A stretch of DNA of 29,902 bases from DATKKX01 sp035542775 (GTDB taxonomy: Bacteria; Planctomycetota; Phycisphaerae; UBA1845; UTPLA1), in NCBI GenBank assembly GCA_035542775.1, contig DATKKX010000186.1:1-29902 (forward strand), in the 5' to 3' direction. Made by a program: the position numbers and the translations under genes. Shown here in pieces: positions 7,027 to 15,254 of this stretch. How positions within the stretch are numbered: position 1 is the stretch's first letter; every line of letters begins with the position of its first letter. Below the pieces are notes generated by a model that ran no database searches, was not told where the DNA came from, and saw only the letters and a list, made by a program, of their open reading frames with translations.

Positions 7027-10000
7027 CTACGCGAGGTCGGCCAGGTGTTGCTCGATCAACCGAATCTGGCTTGACAAATCCTCCGCCCGCTGTCTGGTCG
7101 CCGCGACCACTTCCGGATCGGCCCGCTCGACAAAGCTGGCGTTGGCCAACTGCTTCTCCGCCCGCTCGACGGCCTGGCGCAGCTCGGACAGCTTGACCTC
7201 CTCGGCGCGGCGGACCGCCGACAGGTCGATCAAGTCCGCGACCGGAACGAATACCTGGACCGCACCGATGATGCGGCTCATCGTGCCGTGCGGCCGGACC
7301 TTGTCGGCTCCGGCCTCGAGGGCGTCGCACCCGCCAAGCAGCATCACCAGGCCGCGATGAGTGTCAACGAGCTGACACACGTCGGCGTCCGCCCGCACGG
7401 TCGCGGTCGGCAAGGTGCGCATGGATGATAGCTTGGCCTTGCCGCGGTAGTCGTTCACCACGGTGCGGATGTCGCGGATGCCGCGCACGATGCCCTGGAG
7501 GACGTCCATCAGCGATTCGATGGATTCGTCTCGCAGGGCCGCATCCGGCTTCGGCCAGGCGGCGATGACGACCGCCTCTTCCGCCTGCTCGACGGTCCGC
7601 AGACCGCGCCGCGGCGCGACTGCGGCCAGCTCCGCCCAGATCGCCTCGGTCACGAAGGGCACCAGCGGGTGAAGCATCCGCAGCAATTGATCGAGCACGT
7701 GGACCATCACCTGCTGCGCCGCCGCCCGATCGGGTCCTGCCAGCCGCGGCTTGCTCATCTCGATATACCAACTGCAATACTCGTCCCACATGAAGCCGTA
7801 GAGGGCCGAGGCGGCGGCACTGAACTGGTACCGCTCCAGTGATTGTGTCAGCTTTTCGAGACACGCCGTCATTCGCGAGAGGATCCAGCGGTTCTCCAGC
7901 CCCAGCTTGCTCGGGTCCAGCGGGGCCGGCGAGTAGCCGTCCAGGTTCCGCATGACGAAGCCGGTCGCGGCCTGCCAGAGCTTGTTGCAGAAGTTCCGGC
8001 CCTTCTCGAACTTCTCGCTGACGTTGATCTTCCGGCCGTCGGGCAGCTTCTTGGGCTTGACCGGCAGGCGGATATCCTGCGTCTCCGTCGCCAGATCGGC
8101 GAGTGTGAAGCGGAGGGCGTCGGCGCCGTATTCGTCGATGATGTCCTGCGGATCGACGCCGTTGCCCAGCGTCTTGCTCATCTTCCGGCCCTGGCCGTCC
8201 TGGATGACCGAGTGAATCACCACGTCGCTGAACGGGATCTCGCCGATGTTGTACCGCCCGGTCATCACCATGCGGGCGACCCACAGCGTGATGATCTCGC
8301 GAGCGGTGATCAGCACATTGGTCGGATACCAGAAACCAAGGTCGTTCTTCGGGTCGTTCGGATCAGCATCCGGCCATCCCAGCGTCGAATGTGGCCACAG
8401 AGCGGAGCTGAACCACGTATCTAACACGTCGGGGTCCCGAACGAAACCGTTCTGCTCCAGCCATCCGTGGGTCGGCACAAGCACTTTGCGCGGAGGATGC
8501 CAACGTGCATCTTCGGGATGCGGCTGGGTCGTCCATGTCTCGCTCGAATCAAGAACACACACGTGCCAGAGGAGACCTTCGTCTCGCTCCACTTTCCCCG
8601 CCAGCAGCATGCAGAAGTTCTCAATCGCATCGGCGGCTCCGCCAATCTGGTACTGTTCGCCATTATCACGGGAGACTTTGATAACGGCGTTGTCCAGCGT
8701 GGAGCACAGGAGCATCGATGCACTCGCATCGCTCGCCATCAAGTTCTGAAACTCAGCCAGCGACATGCGCCTCGACCACACCGGTATCCGATGCCCCCAC
8801 CAAAGCTGCCGGCTGATGCACCAGTCCCGCTTCTCCGTCAGCCAGTCGACATACGAGCTTTCATAGCGAGCCGGGAAGAACCGCACCTCGCCGCGTTTCA
8901 CCGAGTCGATCGCCAGTTGCGCCAGCCCGGTCGAACCGCGCAGGCCCTCGATCTTCGCCGCCTGCTCCGGAGGCAAATCGCCCATCTTCACGAACCACTG
9001 GTCGCTCAAGAATGGCTCGATCGGCGTCTTGCTGCGATCGCTGTGACCGATGTCGATCAGGCGATCCTCGATCTGATCGATCAGCCCGGCGGCCTGCATG
9101 TCCTCGACGACCTTCTCACGGCCCTTGGTCGCGAACCGCAACCCCTCGTACCTCGGTGAGTTCGGATTGACCGTGCCGTCCGGCTCGACGATCCGCGCGA
9201 CCTTGCCGTCCTCCGTCATCACGCTGACCATCGGCAGCTTGTGCCGCATGCCGACCTCGTAGTCGTTGGGATCATGGGCCGGCGTGATCTTCACGCACCC
9301 GCTGCCCAGCTCCGGCTTGGCCCACTCGTCGCAGATCAGCGGGATCGGCCGATTGACCAGCGGCAGCATCACCTTCCGCCCCTGCCGGGCCATGTCGCGG
9401 AGCTTCATCAGCCCCGGCAGCACGGTCTTCCGCCGCTCGGCGATGTCGTCCAGAGCCGCCTGTAATTCCGCCTTCTCTTTCGCCGGGGCATCCGCGAGGC
9501 GCCGCTTCAAGTCCGCCTCCGCCTGGTCCATCGCCTTATCCGGCTGCGGATGTACCGCCACCGCCGTGTCGCCCAGCATCGTCTCCGGTCGCGTCGTCGC
9601 CAGGTGGACGAACTCCGGCTCGCCGGGCTTCCGGTCGATCACCGGGTACTTGAAGTGGTAGAAGTGCCCTTTGACCTCCTCGTGATAGACTTCGTCGTCA
9701 GCCACAGCGGTCTTGAGCTGCGTGTCCCAATTCACCAGCCGCTTGCCGCGATAGATCAGTCCGTCCTTGAAGAGCTTGAAGAAGGTGTGCCGCACGGCCT
9801 TGGCGCAGCCCTCGTCCAGCGTGAACCGCTCGCGCTGGTAGTCGCAGGAGCAACCCATCAGCTTGAGCTGCTCGATGATCCGCCCCCCGAACTTGTTCTT
9901 CCATTCCCAGATCCGCCGGACCATCTCCTCGCGGCCCAGATCGTGGCGGCTCTTCTTTTCCTGCTCGAATATGGTTTTTTCGACCATGGCCTGCGTGGCG

Positions 10001-10269
10001 ATGCCGGCGTGATCCGTCCCCACCATCCACAGCGTATTGCACCCCTGCATCCGCTTCAGCCGCGTGAGGATGTCCTGCAAGGTATTATTCAGCGCGTGCC
10101 CCAGGTGCAGCGCCGCGGTCACGTTCGGCAGCGGGATCATGATGCAGAACCGCTTGTCCCGCGGTCGCCCGTCCGGCATGGCGTGAAAGTAGCCCTTCTC
10201 CTGCCAGAACTTGAAGATCCGCTCCTGAACGGAAGCGGGGTCGTACGATTTCGATTCGCCTTTGGCCAT
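7027..10269 (-). CDS. valS: Valine--tRNA ligase
   Basis: ValS charges tRNA-Val and edits mischarged threonine in its CP1 domain. The class I signature HLGH is at residues 55-58 within PLPNVTAALHLGHALN, followed by WMVGTDHAGIATQ. CP1 contains the editing block TTRPETMLGDTAVAVHP. KMSKT is at 696-700 inside GRKMSKTLGNGVDPQDII. The anticodon-binding domain follows, and the last 70 or so residues form the usual C-terminal coiled-coil arm. At 1080 residues it is longer than typical bacterial ValS (roughly 880-950). Part of the excess is between RIPVW (ends 498) and DPDVLDTWFSS (starts 612): 113 residues where about 40-45 are normal. ATG 10269 fits the family start, though no good Shine-Dalgarno site is seen. 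It is the first gene of a minus-strand run with the nuclease and GHMP-like genes. Confidence 0.97.
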   Translation of the reverse strand: MAKGESKSYDPASVQERIFKFWQEKGYFHAMPDGRPRDKRFCIMIPLPNVTAALHLGHALNNTLQDILTRLKRMQGCNTLWMVGTDHAGIATQAMVEKTIFEQEKKSRHDLGREEMVRRIWEWKNKFGGRIIEQLKLMGCSCDYQRERFTLDEGCAKAVRHTFFKLFKDGLIYRGKRLVNWDTQLKTAVADDEVYHEEVKGHFYHFKYPVIDRKPGEPEFVHLATTRPETMLGDTAVAVHPQPDKAMDQAEADLKRRLADAPAKEKAELQAALDDIAERRKTVLPGLMKLRDMARQGRKVMLPLVNRPIPLICDEWAKPELGSGCVKITPAHDPNDYEVGMRHKLPMVSVMTEDGKVARIVEPDGTVNPNSPRYEGLRFATKGREKVVEDMQAAGLIDQIEDRLIDIGHSDRSKTPIEPFLSDQWFVKMGDLPPEQAAKIEGLRGSTGLAQLAIDSVKRGEVRFFPARYESSYVDWLTEKRDWCISRQLWWGHRIPVWSRRMSLAEFQNLMASDASASMLLCSTLDNAVIKVSRDNGEQYQIGGAADAIENFCMLLAGKVERDEGLLWHVCVLDSSETWTTQPHPEDARWHPPRKVLVPTHGWLEQNGFVRDPDVLDTWFSSALWPHSTLGWPDADPNDPKNDLGFWYPTNVLITAREIITLWVARMVMTGRYNIGEIPFSDVVIHSVIQDGQGRKMSKTLGNGVDPQDIIDEYGADALRFTLADLATETQDIRLPVKPKKLPDGRKINVSEKFEKGRNFCNKLWQAATGFVMRNLDGYSPAPLDPSKLGLENRWILSRMTACLEKLTQSLERYQFSAAASALYGFMWDEYCSWYIEMSKPRLAGPDRAAAQQVMVHVLDQLLRMLHPLVPFVTEAIWAELAAVAPRRGLRTVEQAEEAVVIAAWPKPDAALRDESIESLMDVLQGIVRGIRDIRTVVNDYRGKAKLSSMRTLPTATVRADADVCQLVDTHRGLVMLLGGCDALEAGADKVRPHGTMSRIIGAVQVFVPVADLIDLSAVRRAEEVKLSELRQAVERAEKQLANASFVERADPEVVAATRQRAEDLSSQIRLIEQHLADLA

Positions 10270-10536
10270 TCGTGAGTTCTTTCGTTTAGAAGTTCAACTG
10301 CGGACGAAGATTATTAGCGACAGGATCAGTGTCCGCAAGCAAGGGATCCGCACTAGCGGCTCCTGAGCGGATCGGGAGACCTGCAGCGCGCAACGGCTTG
10401 TGTCGAGCCACGCTGGGCAGACGCCGGCTTGACGTCGCAGCACGTCGATTTCGCTCAACTCCATCGGAGTGAGTGGAGTAGGTGAGATGACTTGATCGAA
10501 GGGCAGCCGGTGGCTCAGGTTGCGCGGTTCAAGCGA
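10270..10536 (-). other. Non-coding leader region of valS
   Basis: No gene is visible. On the minus strand a weak promoter-like pair occurs about 25-60 bases before the valS ATG: TTGCGG, 17 bases, then AATAAT, within GCTAATAATC. Further upstream, 10345-10373 forms a 7-bp hairpin (GATCCGC/GCGGATC, 15-base loop). I looked for a T-box antiterminator motif and did not find one. The promoter call is weak. Confidence 0.35.
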
Positions 10537-10582
10537 CAAACGGCAAGCCGGGCTGCTGCATCTCTCCCGGGCTTGCCGTTTG
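10537..10582 (-). terminator. Long hairpin terminator after the thioredoxin-like gene
   Basis: CAAACGGCAAGCCGGG (10537-10552) pairs with CCCGGGCTTGCCGTTTG (10566-10582): a 16-bp stem with one bulged base and a 13-base loop. It lies 66 bases after the stop of the minus-strand TlpA-like gene and is the likely end of the purM-lysC-nuclease-TlpA run. The minus-strand tail (TTTGTCGCTT) is only weakly U-rich. Confidence 0.6.
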
Positions 10583-10648
10583 GGGGATCGTTTTGCCGGC
10601 GGCGGCCCCAATGACGGTCGGCCGTCGCTGCCAGGCGAAAGATCGGTC

Positions 10649-11770
10649 TCAGCTCTTCTTGCCTTGCTTCTCGTAGTCCTCCAGGGCTTTCTTGATGATT
10701 GGGTCAAGCCGAGCATTGACATTCGACTGCTCGCCCCGCCACTTGTCTATGATCTTGCCGTCGGGGCCGATGACGTACAAAGTCGGGAAGCCCTCTACTT
10801 CGTAGATCTTGGATGCCGCGTCGCCGTTCAGGATGACCTGGTAGTTGCATCCACCCTCCTTCACCATGGCGTTCGGCTCAGGGCTGTTGGGGCGTAGCGA
10901 GCAGCTAACGCCGTAGACCTCGATCTTCGGGTTATCCTTGACGCTCTCCGTGAACTTCCCCATCTCCGGCATCGATTTCTTGCAGTGAGGGCACCAAGCG
11001 GCGAAGAAATGCAGCACCGCGACTTTGCCCTTTATTGTGTCGAGCGTTACCACCTTGTTGTCCTGAGTCTTCAACTCGAAAGAGGGAGCCGGGAAGCCGA
11101 TCTCCGGCTTGGGTTGTGGGTTCTTTCGCCTGGGTGACTCAAAGCCCGCCTTGGCCGCCTTTTCCACCTGCTCGACCGAGGCGATGGCGTCAATGCGCCC
11201 CACGCTTTCGTCCCCCAGCTTGACCAATGCGGTTCTCAATGTGGCGTCTGCTTTTTCGCGGGCGGGTGCGTCCTTGGCCTGGTCCGCGACTCGCACGGCC
11301 TCTTTGTGCTCCTCGCGCCGGGCCGCCGCGCGTTTCAGACAGCTTTGCAGGGCTTCGTCCGCCGCCGTGGCCTGGGCTTCAGTAAGACCGTACTGCTGGC
11401 GTGCTTCCTTGTAAAAGTTCTGCCACTGTTCTTCATTGTCGCTGACGGCCAGCGACTTCGGGCGCTGCGCCGGCGGCGGCGGTGGGGAGACCTCGGCTAC
11501 CGCCTGGGGTTGTTTCGCGGCGGGCTGCTTGGTGGCAGGATCCGGTGCCTCAGGCTTCGAGTTTGTCGGCTGTTGCTTTGCATCTCTCCGCGAAGCAAGG
11601 GCGCCGTGGGGCGGCTGTTTAGCCGGCAGCTGCTGTGCGGCTGGCTCCTTGGCAGCGGCCACAGGTTGCTTTTCCGAACTACCCTGCTGTTGAACGCAGC
11701 TCACAAAAGCAACAATGCAAGCGAGCGACAGCGTGCACACGAGTACGTTCCTCAACCATGAACCGATCAT
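10649..11770 (-). CDS. TlpA/ResA-like thioredoxin-fold lipoprotein
   Basis: This is a predicted membrane-anchored extracytoplasmic thiol-disulfide protein. Residues 1-25 form a signal sequence ending AFVSC, a plausible lipobox. Residues about 30-110 are a low-complexity Pro/Ala/Gln/Lys linker. A charged helical region (about 110-230) contains a stretch starting QWQNFYKEARQQYG. The thioredoxin domain starts at FPAPSFELKTQDNKVV and has WCPHC with cysteines at 260 and 263, then GFPTLYVIGPDGKI containing the cis-proline. Such proteins usually reduce or oxidise partner proteins, for example in cytochrome c maturation. The partner here is unknown, though the window contains a haem c-type sensor kinase. 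Start 11770 (373 residues) has GGGAGG at 11775-11780; a longer frame to 11854 lacks this. It is last in its minus-strand run, before the hairpin at 10537-10582. Confidence 0.9.
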   Translation of the reverse strand: MIGSWLRNVLVCTLSLACIVAFVSCVQQQGSSEKQPVAAAKEPAAQQLPAKQPPHGALASRRDAKQQPTNSKPEAPDPATKQPAAKQPQAVAEVSPPPPPAQRPKSLAVSDNEEQWQNFYKEARQQYGLTEAQATAADEALQSCLKRAAARREEHKEAVRVADQAKDAPAREKADATLRTALVKLGDESVGRIDAIASVEQVEKAAKAGFESPRRKNPQPKPEIGFPAPSFELKTQDNKVVTLDTIKGKVAVLHFFAAWCPHCKKSMPEMGKFTESVKDNPKIEVYGVSCSLRPNSPEPNAMVKEGGCNYQVILNGDAASKIYEVEGFPTLYVIGPDGKIIDKWRGEQSNVNARLDPIIKKALEDYEKQGKKS

Positions 11771-11904
11771 AAGACCTCCCGGAGACAGTCCGTCGCGCAG
11801 GCCTGCACGGTCACACCGGGCCTGCCCGCGGCTCTGTTTGGCGAATAGCCCCATCGAACGTCAGCTTATCGCGGCTAACCACGTCGCGCAGCACTCCATG
11901 ATAC

Positions 11905-12525
11905 CTACGGAACGGCCGCCGCGTCTACCCGTCGCCGCCAGGCCTGGAGTTCTTCGGGCTTTATCCCCGCCCAGAGCCCGGCTTTGCGTCTGATGGCCTC
12001 TTTTTGAAGCCGGGCGAACCGCTCCCGGTGGATGTGCTGAAACCGCCCATTGGCACAAGCCATGCCGCCCCTGATGAGCAGTTCGTTCAGCATTTCGCCG
12101 CTTTCGACAAGGTAAACGTAGGCCCAGAGCCGCCCCGATTTGTCGCGGGGCGCTCGCATCGGGTCCAGTTCCAGCCGCACCCGCTTGCCGATCGCGCGCT
12201 GCTGAAGGAACTCCGCTGCCCGCCCCAGGTCCCCACCCGCCTCGCCCGCGGTATGCACGGTCTCGGGACGCTCTACGCCCCACAACCTGATCCGCGTGAC
12301 CGATCGGCTTCCCGGCGGGATGCTCGCCTCAATGGTGTCGCCGCCCAGCACCTGCGTGACGGTGCCCTGGGCGCCGTGAAAGTCGTCGCGGTCATTCTGG
12401 TGATGCCAGAGCACGCCGGCATGATCAAGCGACGACAGGATCGCCAACGCGACGACAACGAGAACCGTCGCCACACGCCGGCGCCGGCCTGGAGACGGCC
12501 CGAATGACGGGGCGTCGCCTTTCAT
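11905..12525 (-). CDS. Membrane-anchored staphylococcal nuclease-like (SNase) protein
   Basis: This is a predicted extracytoplasmic nuclease of the SNase fold, 206 residues. A basic N-terminus (RRRR, 14-17) precedes one membrane segment at about 18-33, a signal anchor or signal peptide. The SNase core runs from VTQVLGGDTIEA to the end. Catalytic-site equivalents are Arg80 (IRLWGV), Glu88 (RPET) and Arg132 (SGRLWAYVYL). The calcium-ligand aspartate of the usual VDTPE motif is Glu85 here (VERPE), a conservative but notable change. C-terminal EAIRRKAGLWAG is typical of the family. Start 12525 was chosen because a longer frame would run into lysC; AGGAGG lies 11 bases upstream. It starts 68 bases after the lysC stop and 134 bases before the TlpA-like gene. 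It probably degrades DNA or RNA outside the cytoplasm. Confidence 0.88.
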   Translation of the reverse strand: MKGDAPSFGPSPGRRRRVATVLVVVALAILSSLDHAGVLWHHQNDRDDFHGAQGTVTQVLGGDTIEASIPPGSRSVTRIRLWGVERPETVHTAGEAGGDLGRAAEFLQQRAIGKRVRLELDPMRAPRDKSGRLWAYVYLVESGEMLNELLIRGGMACANGRFQHIHRERFARLQKEAIRRKAGLWAGIKPEELQAWRRRVDAAAVP

Positions 12526-12593
12526 CCTTGCGGATTCCTCCTTCTTGTCCACATGCCGTGAGCGTGTTGTCTGTCCGCGCCGAACTTCCGTGG

Positions 12594-13847
12594 TCAGCGA
12601 TCGTCGCCGGCTGGTTGTGCAACTGGTTCCTGCTCGAGGGCCATCGCCGCATGCACCGCCCGCAGTGCCCGTTCGCCGTCTTCTTCCTTCACCACACAAC
12701 TGATGACGATCTCGCTGGTGCTGATGTTCTCGATGTTCACGCCTGCCTGGCGCAAAGCCTCGAACATCCGTGAGGCCACGCCGGTGTGGGTGCGCATCCC
12801 CACGCCGACCACTGACACCTTCGCCCGGCCGTGACGGATGCGCTGCAACATGCCCGGGATCTGGGCGGCAATCTCCTGGCCCATGGCCCGCGCCGCCTCG
12901 ATGTCCGTCCCATCGATCGTGAAACTGATGTCGGCGGTTGTTTCTCCTTCGTGAACCACCTGAATGATGTCATCCACGGCAATTTCACGTTCTGCCGTCC
13001 GGTTGAAGATCTCGCTGGCGACGCCGGGTTTATTCGGCACGCGGCTGAACTCTACCCGGGCCAGGTTTCTCTTCAGCGCCGCTCCGCGAACGATCACCTG
13101 ATCGAGATCCGTGGATTCTTGCACGATTTCCGTTCCTTTCGCGTCGGAGAAGCTGCTGCGCACCAATAACCGCACGCCGTAGTTTTTGCCCAACTCGATG
13201 CTCCGCGAGTGCATCACCTGAGCGCCCAGCGAGGAGAGCTCCAGCATCTCATCGTAGAAGATGTAATCGAGCTTTCGGGCGTCCGGTACAATCCTTGGAT
13301 CGGCAGAGTATATGCCGTCCACATCGGTATATATTTCGCAGATGTCAGCCCCTAGCGATGCCGCCAAGGCCACGGCCGTGGTATCCGATCCGCCACGTCC
13401 CAGCGTGGTCACGTTCTGGGCCTCGTCCACGCCTTGAAAACCGGCCACGATGACGATGCTGCCCTGATTCAGCAGCGAAACGATACGCTTCCGCTCGGTG
13501 ATCTGCCTGATTCTGGCCCGCCCGAAGCTCCGGTCCGTTCGCAGGCCGATCTGCCCGCCCGTCAGGCTGATCGCGTCATGACCGGTATGATGAATCGCCA
13601 TGGCCATCAAGGCAATGGAGACCTGCTCGCCAGTGGCCATCAACTGGTCCATTTCGCGGCGGTTCGGCCGATCGGTGACCTGATATGCCAAGTCGGTAAG
13701 ATGGTCGGTGGTATCGCCCATCGCCGATACGACGACAACCACCTGGTTGCCGTCTTCCTTGGCCCGGATGGCCCGGCTGGCGGCGCGGTGGATCTTCTGC
13801 GCATCCGCCAGGCTCGACCCGCCGAATTTTTGAACGATCAGGCCCAT
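12594..13847 (-). CDS. lysC: Aspartate kinase
   Basis: This enzyme phosphorylates L-aspartate, the first step to lysine, threonine and methionine. The 417-residue monofunctional form shows LIVQKFGGSSLADAQKI at the N-terminus, the catalytic-domain blocks TGEQVSIALMA and GRGGSDTTAVALAASLGAD, and EIYTDVDGIYSADPRIV. The C-terminal part from about residue 265 holds two ACT-like regulatory regions; VVGVGMRTHTGVASRMFEAL and VNIENISTSEIVISCVV are typical and imply feedback control by an amino acid. ATG 13847 directly follows an in-frame GTG at 13850, and either could start. The nearest Shine-Dalgarno match is unusually far upstream (see 13875-13880). It lies 91 bases downstream of purM and 68 bases upstream of the SNase gene. 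Confidence 0.97.
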   Translation of the reverse strand: MGLIVQKFGGSSLADAQKIHRAASRAIRAKEDGNQVVVVVSAMGDTTDHLTDLAYQVTDRPNRREMDQLMATGEQVSIALMAMAIHHTGHDAISLTGGQIGLRTDRSFGRARIRQITERKRIVSLLNQGSIVIVAGFQGVDEAQNVTTLGRGGSDTTAVALAASLGADICEIYTDVDGIYSADPRIVPDARKLDYIFYDEMLELSSLGAQVMHSRSIELGKNYGVRLLVRSSFSDAKGTEIVQESTDLDQVIVRGAALKRNLARVEFSRVPNKPGVASEIFNRTAEREIAVDDIIQVVHEGETTADISFTIDGTDIEAARAMGQEIAAQIPGMLQRIRHGRAKVSVVGVGMRTHTGVASRMFEALRQAGVNIENISTSEIVISCVVKEEDGERALRAVHAAMALEQEPVAQPAGDDR

Positions 13848-13850
13848 CAC

Positions 13851-13938
13851 AAAGCCGTCAGCCGTCAGCCATCACCTCCTCGCTTTCAAGCATCGGTTCG
13901 GCGAAGCGCACCGGCTGAAAGCAGACGGCTGATGGCTT
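13851..13938. repeat. Heptamer repeat arrays, inverted, between purM and lysC
   Basis: Two short arrays of a GGCTGAY-type heptamer face each other in this gap. On the minus strand, 13874-13851 reads TGAT, GGCTGAC, GGCTGAC, GGCT. On the plus strand, 13913-13937 reads GGCTGAA, AGCAGAC, GGCTGAT, GGCT. The outer ends can pair over 12 bases with one mismatch. The same heptamer family recurs at 17380-17407, so it is probably a dispersed intergenic repeat. Confidence 0.6.
13875..13880 (-). promoter_or_regulatory. Distant Shine-Dalgarno site upstream of lysC
   Basis: AGGAGG on the minus strand is 24 bases from GTG 13850 and 27 from ATG 13847, far beyond normal spacing. The interval is filled by heptamer repeats. 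An ATG only 2 bases downstream opens a 4-codon frame (MADG, stop) that is out of frame with lysC. Confidence 0.5.
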
Positions 13939-15081
13939 CTATTTCCACACTAGTTTACCGCTCCCCCGTCGGATTGCGCCCATTCGATACACCGTTTCCC
14001 CCAGCCTGCTCAACTGTCGCATCACGCTATTCGCAAACAGCGGCCGCACGACCAGCACGTAGCCGATGCCCATGTTGAACACCCGGTACATTTCCTCCTC
14101 GTCTACTCCCAGCCGCTGCAAGATTCGGAAGACCGTTGGGACCGGCCAGCTCCCCCTGGCGATGCACACGTCGCAATTCTCGGGCACGACCCGAGGGACA
14201 TTTCCTTCCAGCCCGCTGCCAGTGATGTGGGCCATGGCCCGGACAGCGCGTTTGCGTCGATAGCGGTTCAAGACCGCCAAGATCGATTTGGCATAGATCC
14301 GCGTCGGGCGCAGCAGCGAGTGGATCAGCTCCCGGCGCGTGGTGATGGTCTCTTGCTCCGCCCGCGCCGCTGCTCCTCGCCCGTTCTTTGCCGGTGGGAC
14401 GACCAGCTCCTCCGGCAGTTGCTCACCCTTCGGCAGACGCTTCAGGAGCCGCCGGACCAGGGCATAACCATTGGAATGAACTCCGCTGGAGGCCAATCCC
14501 AGCACCACGTCGCCCGGCTCGACGCCCCGGCCGTCGATGATCCGTTTTCGTTCCACCACGCCGACGCCGAACCCGGCCAAATCGAAGTGCCCCACTTTGT
14601 AGAGGTCGGGCATCTCAGCCGTTTCGCCGCCGAGCAGCGCACAACCGGCCTCGATGCAGCCCCGGGAGACGCCCTCCACCAGCTCCGCGATCCATGCTGG
14701 CCGCAATTCGTGGCAGGCGATGTAGTCCAGGAAGAACAACGGTTCGGCGCCCATCGTCAGGACATCGTTGACGCTCATCGCAACGAGGTCGATGCCCAGC
14801 CCTCCCATGCGGCCCGCTTCCATCCCCAGCAGCAGCTTCGAGCCGACGCCATCCGCTCCGGCCACCAGCACCGGCTCCCGGTAGTTCTTCCTCAGAAGCC
14901 GTTGCGGATAGTCCAGACACATCAGACCCGCGAACGTGTCCCCCCGGGAGAGCACGCGCGGATCGTGCGTCCGGCGCAATGACCGCTGGATCATGTCCAC
15001 CATGCGATCATTCGCCGTGATGTCCACGCCGGCGGCCTTGTACGTCAGCTTGCCGGCTCCCTTCGCACTGCCCTGCGCCAT
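13939..15081 (-). CDS. purM: Phosphoribosylformylglycinamidine cyclo-ligase (AIR synthetase)
   Basis: PurM closes the imidazole ring in purine synthesis, making AIR from FGAM with ATP. The sequence shows TYKAAGVDITANDRMVDMI at the N-terminus and the ATP-binding block VAGADGVGSKLLLG. It then has IDLVAMSVNDVLTMGAEPLFFLDYIA, CALLGGETAEMPDLY and LGLASSGVHSNGYALVRRLL. The C-terminal part contains AHITGSGLEGNVPRVVP, the usual THITGGGLxxNxPRxLP block, and ends in the RMGAIRRG strand. At 380 residues it is slightly longer than common PurM (about 345). One short insertion follows the HSNGYALV block (LPEELVVPPAKNGRGAAARA). I chose ATG 15081, preceded by GGGGA, over the in-frame TTG at 15093. It heads a minus-strand run with lysC and is divergent from the L,D-transpeptidase gene. 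Confidence 0.96.
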   Translation of the reverse strand: MAQGSAKGAGKLTYKAAGVDITANDRMVDMIQRSLRRTHDPRVLSRGDTFAGLMCLDYPQRLLRKNYREPVLVAGADGVGSKLLLGMEAGRMGGLGIDLVAMSVNDVLTMGAEPLFFLDYIACHELRPAWIAELVEGVSRGCIEAGCALLGGETAEMPDLYKVGHFDLAGFGVGVVERKRIIDGRGVEPGDVVLGLASSGVHSNGYALVRRLLKRLPKGEQLPEELVVPPAKNGRGAAARAEQETITTRRELIHSLLRPTRIYAKSILAVLNRYRRKRAVRAMAHITGSGLEGNVPRVVPENCDVCIARGSWPVPTVFRILQRLGVDEEEMYRVFNMGIGYVLVVRPLFANSVMRQLSRLGETVYRMGAIRRGSGKLVWK

Positions 15082-15254
15082 CGCCGTCCCCAATGCTCGC
15101 TTTGCGGGAAATTCGTCGAATCAGGAACCGCGACAAGCTATCACTCCCCGACCCGCCTGTCGATGGAGGCACGACCGGTAACCGCAAATCCAACGCCTGG
15201 AATTCTCCCCATGCCGCTCCCGCGGCGTTGAGCTTGTCGCTCGGGCCTGTTATC

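Noticed and set aside
10270..10536. A T-box riboswitch controlling valS.
   Set aside because: No T-box consensus or specifier stem could be found; only a simple 7-bp hairpin is present.
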